A stretch of 24,316 nt of DNA from JAWLFI01 sp964627995 (lineage in GTDB: Bacteria > Bacteroidota > Bacteroidia > Chitinophagales > Saprospiraceae), in contig CAZVLN010000035.1 in NCBI GenBank assembly GCA_964627995.1, forward strand, positions 1-24,316, given 5' to 3'. Of this stretch, positions 5,282 through 13,514 are shown in pieces. The translations under genes and the position numbers were made by a program. The notes below the pieces were generated by a model. The model saw only the letters and a program-made list of their open reading frames with translations, ran no database searches and was not told the DNA's origin. Position 1 is the stretch's first letter. Each line of letters starts with the position of its first letter.

Positions 5282-7381
5282 ATGTCATTTTCATCTATGC
5301 GCTTTTCAGTAATTCTAAGTTTGGTTTTAGTGATAGCATGCCAGGGCTATGTGCAAGCCCAAGAGATCCCGCAAGAGGTGAAAGGATATATTGAGGACTA
5401 TTACTCGATTCGAGCTGATGCGCCAGATGAAATTGATGTCAATATCATATTTGATCAATTGACATTTTTTTTAGAGCATCCGATTGCAATAAATGAGGCA
5501 TCGCGTTCCGCTTTACAAGATTTATTTTTACTCTCTCCCTTGCAGATTGATGCCCTGATATCATACAGAGCTGAGATGGGCGACCTAGTGGATATTTACG
5601 AACTTCAGGCCGTTCCGCATATGGACACTGAGACGATTAAGCGCATAGAACCTTTTATTACTCTAGGGAAGGCCCCAAGCTGGATAAACCAACCGTTTTC
5701 TCAGTTATTAAAGGAAGCACAAGCTACCTTATATCTTCGCTACAACAGGATATTAGAGCCAGCGCGAGGTTTTTTGGACAGAGGCGAGGGTCAGGGATCT
5801 GCATTTGAAGGCTCACCTGGGCGATTGGTTACTCGCTTTGCCTATCGACTACCTAAAAAGTTCTCTGTAGGCTTTGTTACTGAAAAAGATCCGGGAGAAT
5901 CATTTTTTTCAGGTAGTAATCCGCAGGGCTTTGACTATCACGCATTTCATCTATTTGTAGAAAAGCCCGTAAAATCCATAAATAGATTAGCCATTGGCGA
6001 TTACAATATTAGTTTGGGTCAAGGCCTTATTCTCCATTCGGGCTTTGGCGGAGGAAAATCTGCTTTTGTCAACAACATCAAACGTGGTGGCTATTCTATT
6101 CGCCCGCATACATCAATGGCAGAAAATACCTTTATGCGCGGTGTAGCCGCCGACTTTTCACTGTCCGATAAATGGTCGGGGCTCGTATTTTATTCGAATC
6201 GGAATATAGATGGTAATATTGTTCTCGGTCAAGACACCTTAGATTCCGGAGAACCGAACCTGGTCGCTTTTTCCTCCATCAATAATATGGGGCTACACCG
6301 CACAGAAACTGAAATTGAGCGAAAAGGCGCCTTGAATGATGAAATTATCGGGGGGCGTTTAGCCTATGACGCAGACCGTGTTCAGCTTCGCATAAATTAT
6401 TTTTCAGAACAATTTTCAGCACCGCTCAATCGGAGGGACGACCTATATAATTTCTTTGTTCCCGAGACCGATCGTTACCAATTTATAAGTGCAGATTATA
6501 CCTATATAGGCCGCAACTATCATTTTTTTGGCGAAACAGCTACCAACGGATTTGGCATTGCCAGTTTAAATGGCTTGATGATGTCACCCCAACGTCGGGT
6601 ACAAATGAGTTTTATGCATCGGTATTACTCACCTAAGTATTTTAGCCTCAATGCAAATGTTTTCGGCGAAGTTCAGCAAGCCTTTAATGAGCATGGATTT
6701 TACGCCGGACTTAATTGGGACATTCAAGGGCCGTTGAGACTTTCTGCCTATGCCGACGTCTGGACTCACCCCTGGCTTCGATTTAATGTGGATGCTCCTT
6801 CCAGAGGAAATGAATACCTCTTGAGGTTAGAGTATTACAAGAAAAGAAAATTTTCGGCTTATATTCAGATCCGTAATAAGTCGCGCGCTTTAAACCGGCG
6901 AATTGATGGTGCGCGAACGGCAGAGGTATTGCCTTTAGACCGGCAACAATGGCGGATACACATTAGCCAAAAGCTAAACAAAGCGCTAGAGCTTCGATAC
7001 CGCGGCGAATGGCTCCGGGCAAAACCGGAGAATCAGCCAGCAACCTATGGGTATTTGCTGTATGGCGATATGATCTATAAGCCCTTAGAACACCCAATAT
7101 CATTTACGAGCCGTTTTGCCATATTTAGAAGCGAAGACTTTAATTCTCGACTTTATGCTTTCGAAAACAATCTTCTATACAGTTTTTCCATTCCTGCATA
7201 TTTTGATCAGGGGGTGAGAGCATACATAAATGTTCGTTGGAAAATTTCTCGAAATATATTGTGGGAAGCCCGATTTGCCAGAACATGGATTAATCAGGCT
7301 GAAAGCATTGGGTCAGGGCTTAATGAAATAGAAGATAACACACGAACGGAAATAGCTACTCAGGTCAAGCTTACATTTTAA
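5282..7381 (+). CDS. helix-hairpin-helix protein with predicted outer-membrane barrel
   Basis: The protein has 699 residues. A signal peptide runs to about 26 (hydrophobic SVILSLVLVIACQGYVQAQ). ATG codons at 5282 and 5297 (M6) are both possible starts; the first has the better AGGAAAA spacing. Residues about 70-126 form a helix-hairpin-helix module of the ComEA type (INEASRSALQDLFLLSPLQI, then a second half ending IKRIEPFI). From about 145 to the end the sequence alternates aromatic and polar residues like transmembrane beta strands and closes on RTEIATQVKLTF, with a final Phe as in outer-membrane barrels. I recall similar HhH-plus-barrel proteins across Bacteroidota, of unknown function. HhH modules bind DNA in ComEA, so DNA handling at the surface is possible but unproven. 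It has its own promoter and is divergent from cdaA. Confidence 0.8.
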   Translation: MSFSSMRFSVILSLVLVIACQGYVQAQEIPQEVKGYIEDYYSIRADAPDEIDVNIIFDQLTFFLEHPIAINEASRSALQDLFLLSPLQIDALISYRAEMGDLVDIYELQAVPHMDTETIKRIEPFITLGKAPSWINQPFSQLLKEAQATLYLRYNRILEPARGFLDRGEGQGSAFEGSPGRLVTRFAYRLPKKFSVGFVTEKDPGESFFSGSNPQGFDYHAFHLFVEKPVKSINRLAIGDYNISLGQGLILHSGFGGGKSAFVNNIKRGGYSIRPHTSMAENTFMRGVAADFSLSDKWSGLVFYSNRNIDGNIVLGQDTLDSGEPNLVAFSSINNMGLHRTETEIERKGALNDEIIGGRLAYDADRVQLRINYFSEQFSAPLNRRDDLYNFFVPETDRYQFISADYTYIGRNYHFFGETATNGFGIASLNGLMMSPQRRVQMSFMHRYYSPKYFSLNANVFGEVQQAFNEHGFYAGLNWDIQGPLRLSAYADVWTHPWLRFNVDAPSRGNEYLLRLEYYKKRKFSAYIQIRNKSRALNRRIDGARTAEVLPLDRQQWRIHISQKLNKALELRYRGEWLRAKPENQPATYGYLLYGDMIYKPLEHPISFTSRFAIFRSEDFNSRLYAFENNLLYSFSIPAYFDQGVRAYINVRWKISRNILWEARFARTWINQAESIGSGLNEIEDNTRTEIATQVKLTF

Positions 7382-7439
7382 GCCGCGGGCCTCACTTTTA
7401 GCTTTAATGAATTGTCAAATTTAGACTGAAACTACGGAT

Positions 7440-8660
7440 CTAATCGTAAAGTAGGTATTGAGACCTCTTTTCCTTGAATGCGTGTAATTCTTGAGCATAA
7501 CTCTTCCTCCATTCTTGAATACCTTGTGGATTCATCAGTAAATCCCAATTATCAGTACCCATTAATAGGTTTAAAAACTCAGGTCGGTTGATCCACTCTT
7601 CTATAGTGTCAAACTCTTTCCCGGCTTCTACCAACCAGGACCAGTTGATTTCATCGCGTTCGAGAAGAGACGCTATCGAAATGGTATTCAAATTGATTCC
7701 AAAACATCGTTTATCTTGATGTTTGGGACTACTTGCGCCAGCACTAGATACAGGTACGATAGAAAAATCGTAGGAATTCCATTGGGGATGTGCAATGACT
7801 TCAAAGGGTTGTTCAGTTCCTCTGCCAACAGAACAAGAGGTAGCTTCAAAATAACAGATATGGGGGTAGAGCAATATAGACCGCAAGGTGGGTAAGTTCG
7901 GAGAGGGAGGAACGGAAGGGACAAAGGTGTTGTTGTGCGTATATCCTTTACATGAAATAATTGTAAGATCTAGATGCTCAGCCTCCGCTATCCAGTTTTC
8001 TCCTACTATCATTTGAGCCATCTCACCCAAAGTCATGCCGTGAACGATAGGTACAGCTAAGGCACCTACAAAGGATTGGAATGTGGTGTCTAAAATCGGT
8101 CCATCTACATAGAACCCATTCGGATTAGGTCGATCTAACACGATGACAGGAATACCTTCTTGAGCTGCTGCCTCAAGAACGAATTTTAATGTAGATAAAT
8201 AGGTGTAAAAGCGCACGCCCACATCTTGCAAGTCAAAAATAATTGCATCCAAACCCTGAATATCCTGAACATCCGGACGTCTATTCTTCCCGTAAAGTGA
8301 TTTGACAGGCAAACCGGTCTTCTCGTCTTTTCCATCTGAGATATGAGCTCCTGCATCAGCTTTAGAGCGAAACCCGTGTTCTGGAGCATAGACAAATGTA
8401 ATCGGCCAGTTCTGAGCCTTCATTTGATCAATTAGGTGTTCACCATTTTGCAAAACAGATCCCGCATGAGCGACTACAGCTACTGAAGAAAAGTCATCCG
8501 AGCGGTATTGTTCAAAAAGGAGGTCTGCTCCCGGTGTAACATCAGCCAGAGTGAGAACCACGGATACTTGTGATTGGGCAGCGAGAACTGTAACGCCAAG
8601 AAACCACACACTTACCGCTGACAAAAGTGGAACAAAAGAAATTTGACCAAAAAATTTCAT
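7440..8660 (-). CDS. exo-beta-N-acetylmuramidase NamZ-like (DUF1343)
   Basis: The DUF1343 family includes NamZ, which removes N-acetylmuramic acid from the non-reducing end of peptidoglycan fragments during cell-wall recycling. The start is set at the ATG 8658-8660, giving 406 residues with a clean signal peptide (MKFFGQISFVPLLSAVSVWF through VLAAQ). A frame extended upstream to 8714 would add 18 residues and overlap the divergent gene. Family motifs are PEHGFR (93-98), DLQDVGVRFYTY (143-154), DRPNPNG (176-182), HGMTLGE (207-213) and PSPNLPT (252-258). Those acidic and histidine residues line the presumed active site. It is probably periplasmic. No other muropeptide recycling gene is adjacent. 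Confidence 0.9.
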   Translation of the reverse strand: MKFFGQISFVPLLSAVSVWFLGVTVLAAQSQVSVVLTLADVTPGADLLFEQYRSDDFSSVAVVAHAGSVLQNGEHLIDQMKAQNWPITFVYAPEHGFRSKADAGAHISDGKDEKTGLPVKSLYGKNRRPDVQDIQGLDAIIFDLQDVGVRFYTYLSTLKFVLEAAAQEGIPVIVLDRPNPNGFYVDGPILDTTFQSFVGALAVPIVHGMTLGEMAQMIVGENWIAEAEHLDLTIISCKGYTHNNTFVPSVPPSPNLPTLRSILLYPHICYFEATSCSVGRGTEQPFEVIAHPQWNSYDFSIVPVSSAGASSPKHQDKRCFGINLNTISIASLLERDEINWSWLVEAGKEFDTIEEWINRPEFLNLLMGTDNWDLLMNPQGIQEWRKSYAQELHAFKEKRSQYLLYD

Positions 8661-8703
8661 AATGGTTTTATTATATTTAACACAAAATATAAACGTTTTG
8701 ATT
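8661..8703. promoter_or_regulatory. 43-base divergent promoter region, namZ-like / POP
   Basis: Two near-consensus -7 boxes point outward: TATATTTA on the plus strand (8672-8679) and TATATTTTG on the minus strand (8683-8691, one base longer than TAnnTTTG). The boxes do not overlap but are only a few bases apart. Their upstream elements would fall inside the opposite promoter or gene, so the two promoters may compete. Confidence 0.4.
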
Positions 8704-10851
8704 ATGCGAATCATATATGCTCTACTTCCTTTATTATTTATGTATGCTTGTGGCGAAAACCAAGATAATGAAAAATCAAATCCTGTAATAGCTGTGGAAT
8801 ACCCGGAAACTAAAAAAGATAGTGTTGTTGAAGATTATCACGGAACAGCAGTAGCAGACCCCTATCGCTGGCTAGAGATTGATACAGCCGCTGAAGTAGA
8901 AGGTTGGGTGACAAGACAAAACGAAGTGACCTTCAAGTATTTAAATCAAATTCCATACACTAATGCTATAGCGGACCGATTTGAAGAGCTATATAATTAT
9001 CCAAAGTTGAGCAGTCCGTATAAAGCTGGAGAATATTACTTTTTCTACAAGAATGACGGTTTGCAAAATCAGCCGGTTATTTATCGACAATTGGGTCTAG
9101 ATGGAGAACCCGAAGTCTTTATTGACCCGAACGCTATCAACGAAGAAGGAACAACTGCTATCTCTTTAGTTGGCTTTTCAAAAGACTATAAATATGTCAC
9201 CTATTCTGTACAACAGGCAGGATCTGATTGGCAGACCTTTTACGTCAAAGAGGTAGCGACCGGCAAAACGCTTTCCGATGAATTGCGTTGGGTCAAATTT
9301 TCAGGAGCTTCCTGGGTAGATGACGGCTTTTATTACAGTAAATATCCAGCTCCAGCCTCCGGATTGGAGTATTCAGCAGAAAACGAAGGTCATTCGGTTT
9401 ATTACCACAAATTAGGAGACGACCAAGCTAATGACCGACTGGTTTATAACGATCCGGAACATCCCAAACGCTACCATTTTGTATCGGTGACAGAAGACCG
9501 AAAAATTTTAGCGCTCCAGGCATCTACCGGAACGGATGGTTATGAAACCTATATCAAACGACTTGATAAGGATAATGCATCGTTTAAGCCACTGCAAAAA
9601 GGATTTAAACATAAGAACTCGGTGATTCACCATGCAAACGGGCACATTTGGGTGCGGACCAATCGCGATGCTGACAATTACCGCCTGGTAAAAATTAGCA
9701 CTACAGCTCTGGATTGGGAATCGGCAGAAGAAATCATCCCCGAATCAGAGCATCTGCTCAGCTCAGTATCTACAGGAGGCGGAAAGTTATTTGCCAATTA
9801 TCTTGAAAAGGCATCAAATCACGTATACGTATTAGATTATGATGGCTCGAATCGCTCTGAGATTGAATTACCCGGTGTAGGATCCGCTGGGGGATTCTCT
9901 GGCCGAGAAGAGGCTGAAACTTTATTCTACACCTTCACTTCTTTCACACGACCGCCGAGTATTTTTAGTTATGATGTTAAATCCGGCGAAAGTGATTTGT
10001 TTTTCAAAACAGAACTGAAGTTCGACCCGGATGAATATGTGGAAAAGCAAGTGAGCTATAAAAGTAAGGACGGGACAATGGTAAGTATGTTTATCGTTCA
10101 TAAGAAAGACTTAGCAATGGATGGAAAAAACCCCACATACCTCTATGGGTATGGTGGATTCAATATTTCCCTGACTCCGTCATTCAGCTCGTCCCGCTTA
10201 ATCCTATTAGAAAATGGAGGAGTATTTGCCATGCCCAACCTACGAGGCGGTGGCGAGTATGGTGAAGAATGGCATAAGGCAGGTATGTTACTTGATAAAC
10301 AAAACGTTTTTGACGATTTTATATCTGCAGCTGAATACCTCATAAGCGAAAATTATACGACATCTGATCAGCTGGCGATAGCCGGCGGTTCTAATGGTGG
10401 ATTATTGGTTGGTGCTGCTATGACCCAGCGCCCTGATCTGTTTGCAGTTGCCTTTCCCGCCGTTGGCGTAATGGACATGCTTAGATATCACAAATTTACA
10501 GTGGGCTGGGGATGGGTTCCTGAATACGGCAGCAGTGATGATTCAATTCATTTTGAGAACTTGTACGCATATTCTCCACTGCATCAGCTTGAAGACGGGA
10601 CATCTTATCCGGCTACAATGATTACAACAGCAGATCACGATGATCGCGTTGTACCCGCGCATTCTTTTAAGTTTGCCGCTAGATTGCAAGAGGCTCATGA
10701 AGGCGAAGACCCCGTTTTAATACGCATTGCAGTGGATGCCGGTCATGGTGCAGGAAAACCTACCTCAAAAATTATTGAAGAGCAAGCTCAGAAATGGGCA
10801 TTTTTCTTCTACAATACCGATGCCAAAGTGAAATATACAAGTGAGGAATAG
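8704..10851 (+). CDS. prolyl oligopeptidase family serine peptidase, lipoprotein
   Basis: An S9A prolyl oligopeptidase that cleaves short peptides after proline. The chosen ATG at 8704 gives 715 residues and a lipoprotein signal (MRIIYALLPLLFMYAC, lipidated Cys16). An ATG at 8662 would bury this signal behind 14 residues and leave one base between the two divergent genes. The N-terminal strand region (YPETKKDSVVEDYHGTAVAD, PYRWLE) and the beta-propeller span about 30-440, and the alpha/beta hydrolase domain about 450-715. The catalytic triad is S563 in GGSNGGLL, D646 in TADHDDRVVP and H681 in AGHGAGKPTSK. The length is normal for the family. The Asp-rich segment after Cys16 (GENQDNE) does not settle which membrane face it occupies. 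Confidence 0.95.
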   Translation: MRIIYALLPLLFMYACGENQDNEKSNPVIAVEYPETKKDSVVEDYHGTAVADPYRWLEIDTAAEVEGWVTRQNEVTFKYLNQIPYTNAIADRFEELYNYPKLSSPYKAGEYYFFYKNDGLQNQPVIYRQLGLDGEPEVFIDPNAINEEGTTAISLVGFSKDYKYVTYSVQQAGSDWQTFYVKEVATGKTLSDELRWVKFSGASWVDDGFYYSKYPAPASGLEYSAENEGHSVYYHKLGDDQANDRLVYNDPEHPKRYHFVSVTEDRKILALQASTGTDGYETYIKRLDKDNASFKPLQKGFKHKNSVIHHANGHIWVRTNRDADNYRLVKISTTALDWESAEEIIPESEHLLSSVSTGGGKLFANYLEKASNHVYVLDYDGSNRSEIELPGVGSAGGFSGREEAETLFYTFTSFTRPPSIFSYDVKSGESDLFFKTELKFDPDEYVEKQVSYKSKDGTMVSMFIVHKKDLAMDGKNPTYLYGYGGFNISLTPSFSSSRLILLENGGVFAMPNLRGGGEYGEEWHKAGMLLDKQNVFDDFISAAEYLISENYTTSDQLAIAGGSNGGLLVGAAMTQRPDLFAVAFPAVGVMDMLRYHKFTVGWGWVPEYGSSDDSIHFENLYAYSPLHQLEDGTSYPATMITTADHDDRVVPAHSFKFAARLQEAHEGEDPVLIRIAVDAGHGAGKPTSKIIEEQAQKWAFFFYNTDAKVKYTSEE

Positions 10852-11024
10852 CCAAAATTAGGCTGTATAAATCTTTATAGTTCCAGAAGTCAAGTTCAAA
10901 TAATTTTTTAGAGGCATTACTGATGGAAATACAACAGTTTTAATTTGCATTTTGACAATAGGTTGAAATATAGCTATCTACCTGCTCTTCACCTATGACA
11001 TATTCTTATTATCTTTGAATAACT
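10852..11024 (+). promoter_or_regulatory. intergenic region with TAnnTTTG box for the desaturase gene
   Basis: The 173 bases hold no frame I would call. TATCTTTG at 11010-11017 matches the -7 consensus only seven bases before the ATG at 11025, so the transcript would be leaderless or nearly so. No TTG is found at the normal -33 distance. Confidence 0.45.
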
Positions 11025-12302
11025 ATGGAAGCATACGCAGCAGTCCTGGCATATGCTATCCCGGGGTTCTTTTTATTAATAATAGCAGAAGCCTGGGCAG
11101 CATCTCGAGAGAAAGTGAAGGTCAATCAAGATTTAGATACCATTTCATCCTTGAGTTCAGGAATAACCAATACGATAAAAAACATCCTAGGTCTTTCTTT
11201 GATCATAGTAAGTTATGATTGGATGGTGGACCATTTCGCCATATGGGATTGGCAAGCCCATTGGCTAGTCTATGTCATCGCATTTTTAGGGATTGACTTT
11301 GCCGCCTATTGGTCTCATCGATTTAACCATGAAATTAATTTACTTTGGAATCGTCATATCGTTCATCATAGCAGTGAAGAGTTTAACCTGAGTTGCGCGC
11401 TGCGTCAACCGATCTCAAATGTGATTTCCATTTACTTTTTTCTTTACATCCCATTAGCAATAATCGGCGTTCCTGCCCAGGTCATAGCCGTTTTAGCACC
11501 CTTGCATCTATTTGCTCAATTTTGGTACCATACGCGCCTTATCGACCGAATGGGATGGTTAGAATACATTATTGTGACGCCTTCTCACCACCGCGTGCAT
11601 CACGCCATCAATGATGAATATATAGATAAAAACTATGCTGCTATTTTTATACTCTGGGACAAGTGGTTTGGCACTTTTCAGGAAGAGAAGAAGGATACCC
11701 CTCCCGTGTTCGGCACAAAAACTCCTGTTAATACCTGGAACCCCGTAATCATCAACTTTATGCACCTGTGGGGATTAATTAAAGATGCCTGGAACACGCG
11801 ATATTGGAAAGATAAATTTCTAGTTTGGATTAAACCCACAGGTTGGAGGCCCAGAGACTTGAGGACAGAGGAAAAACCAATTGATGTCTATGAGCGTCCA
11901 AAATATCAGGGAATGAATACCCAGACCGTCCGGTGGTATGCATGGACACAGCTTACAGCTCACAATCTCATATTGATTTGGGCGATGTTAGAAATAAGTT
12001 CTTTCACCTATGGGGGGCTGCTTGGGATGGGACTTTATCTCTTTTTTGGAGTTTTTGCTTACACCTCAGTTATGGATGGTCACCGTATTGCCGTTCCATC
12101 TGAGTGTGCCAAGTTTGTCCTAGGTATAGCATACATTTATTTTGGTGGAATTCATTCCTGGCCACTGAATAGTGCGTTAGGGAATGTATTGTTAACTGCT
12201 TATACCCTTCTATCTCTAGTAGCTAGTTTATATTTGTCGAACCAAATAGCCTCTGGAAGAAGCGATCAAAAAGATAAAAGAATTGTTTCAGCATCCTCTT
12301 GA
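11025..12302 (+). CDS. sterol desaturase / fatty acid hydroxylase family membrane protein
   Basis: A membrane di-iron oxygenase of 425 residues. The eight-histidine set is present: HRFNH (98-102), HIVHH (111-115) and HHRVHH (188-193), with further His at 161 and 169. Hydrophobic segments occur near 5-25, 50-70, 78-97, 133-165 and four or so in the C-terminal third. The arrangement, with a long C-terminal membrane part (about 305-415), resembles alkylglycerol monooxygenase-like proteins more than short fatty-acid hydroxylases. Those enzymes use O2 to hydroxylate lipid substrates, but the substrate here is unknown. It stands alone and its stop codon lies nine bases from that of the convergent amidohydrolase. 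Confidence 0.9.
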   Translation: MEAYAAVLAYAIPGFFLLIIAEAWAASREKVKVNQDLDTISSLSSGITNTIKNILGLSLIIVSYDWMVDHFAIWDWQAHWLVYVIAFLGIDFAAYWSHRFNHEINLLWNRHIVHHSSEEFNLSCALRQPISNVISIYFFLYIPLAIIGVPAQVIAVLAPLHLFAQFWYHTRLIDRMGWLEYIIVTPSHHRVHHAINDEYIDKNYAAIFILWDKWFGTFQEEKKDTPPVFGTKTPVNTWNPVIINFMHLWGLIKDAWNTRYWKDKFLVWIKPTGWRPRDLRTEEKPIDVYERPKYQGMNTQTVRWYAWTQLTAHNLILIWAMLEISSFTYGGLLGMGLYLFFGVFAYTSVMDGHRIAVPSECAKFVLGIAYIYFGGIHSWPLNSALGNVLLTAYTLLSLVASLYLSNQIASGRSDQKDKRIVSASS

Positions 12303-12311
12303 TGAAGGATA

Positions 12312-13514
12312 CTACTTACACCTGTTCTTGAAAAAACTTGAAACGGCGTGGGCGCTTTGTAAAAAATATTTGGTTCCCACAATCATTGCCGACTCATCAA
12401 TATCCATTTTAGGATGATGCAAACCGTATTGACTAACTTTAATGGTTTTAGCTGTTCCTAAAAATCCGAAAAAAGCGGGTATGTTCTGGCCATAAAAAGA
12501 AAAATCTTCCGCAGCCATCATATCCATATTTTTCAACACCTCCACATCTGGCATCTGCTTTTTAATCGCAGTGGAAATAATTTGAGTTAAGTTGTCATCA
12601 TTATGCGTTAGCGGAACATCTTGAAGTATTTTCCATTTTAGGCTGCATCCATAACGCATTTCAAAGGAAAGATTTATGTTCTCAATTTCTTTGAGTATGA
12701 TTTCTCTGGTATCTGGATCTTTTGTTCGAATCGTGCCCGTTAGTTTGACTTGATCCGCGATTACGTTTGCAATCTCGCCACCATTAATGGTGCCAACGCT
12801 AATAACGCCAGTGGCTCGTGGAGAAATTCGCCTGGAGATGATAGACTGAATGGACTGAACCCAATCACTAGCTATTAGAATAGAGTCAATTCCCTTTTCT
12901 GGTTCTGCGCCCGCATGAGAACTTTTTCCAATAATTTCCAATTCAAACATCATGGCGGCGGCCATAACAGCCCCACTCTGCAATCCAAGTGTACCTGAAG
13001 GAAAATTGGGGCGCTGATGAAGTCCAATAACGGCCCGTACATTTTTCAAACCACCTTCCTCAATTATTCGCTTGGCTCCGGACCATCCTTTTTTGTCATT
13101 AAAGTTATTTTCTTCCGAAGGTTGGAAAATAAATCGGAGGCGTAAGTCAGGTCTATTTTTTTCACAATAATACATGACCCCTAAAAGCATAGCCATATGA
13201 GCATCGTGCCCGCAGGCATGCATACGCCCCTCATGTATAGAAGAAAATGGAAGATTTGTACTCTCTGTTATGGGTAAAGCATCCATGTCCGCACGCAAAG
13301 CGATTAAAGGCCTGGAAGTATCTCCTTCGTAGTCACAAACCAGGCCTGTGCGAGCTATTTTTTGAACAGAAATCGAAGAAAAAGACGATAATTCTGATAT
13401 AATGTACTGTTGGGTATCAACTTCTTGATAACTCAATTCGGGATGTTGATGAAAATATCTACGGTGCTTAACAATGTAGTTTTCCCAATCTGAATGATTA
13501 ATCTTCGTTTCCAT
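12312..13514 (-). CDS. M20 family amidohydrolase (IAA-amino acid hydrolase-like)
   Basis: A metal-dependent amidohydrolase of 400 residues from the ATG at 13512-13514. An upstream ATG at 13544 would add ten residues and lengthen the overlap with the preceding gene from 17 to 47 bases. Motifs of the M20D/ILR1-hippuricase group are HRRYFHQHPELSYQE (17-31), LRADMDALPI (73-82), HACGHDAH (99-106, metal Cys101 and His103), QPSEEN (E134/E135) and GLHQRP (H166), with a last HHP near the C-terminus. The enzymes split N-acyl amino acids or conjugates. It has no signal peptide. It is the fourth gene of the minus-strand operon and only distantly related to the M20 dipeptidase at 2740-4137 (different metal motifs). 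Confidence 0.92.
   Translation of the reverse strand: METKINHSDWENYIVKHRRYFHQHPELSYQEVDTQQYIISELSSFSSISVQKIARTGLVCDYEGDTSRPLIALRADMDALPITESTNLPFSSIHEGRMHACGHDAHMAMLLGVMYYCEKNRPDLRLRFIFQPSEENNFNDKKGWSGAKRIIEEGGLKNVRAVIGLHQRPNFPSGTLGLQSGAVMAAAMMFELEIIGKSSHAGAEPEKGIDSILIASDWVQSIQSIISRRISPRATGVISVGTINGGEIANVIADQVKLTGTIRTKDPDTREIILKEIENINLSFEMRYGCSLKWKILQDVPLTHNDDNLTQIISTAIKKQMPDVEVLKNMDMMAAEDFSFYGQNIPAFFGFLGTAKTIKVSQYGLHHPKMDIDESAMIVGTKYFLQSAHAVSSFFKNRCK

Noticed and set aside
10143..10343. 66-codon minus-strand frame inside the prolyl oligopeptidase gene
   Set aside because: It is a shadow of a well-supported coding region, as are the other short frames inside trmD, the M20 genes, pgpH and the FG-GAP gene.
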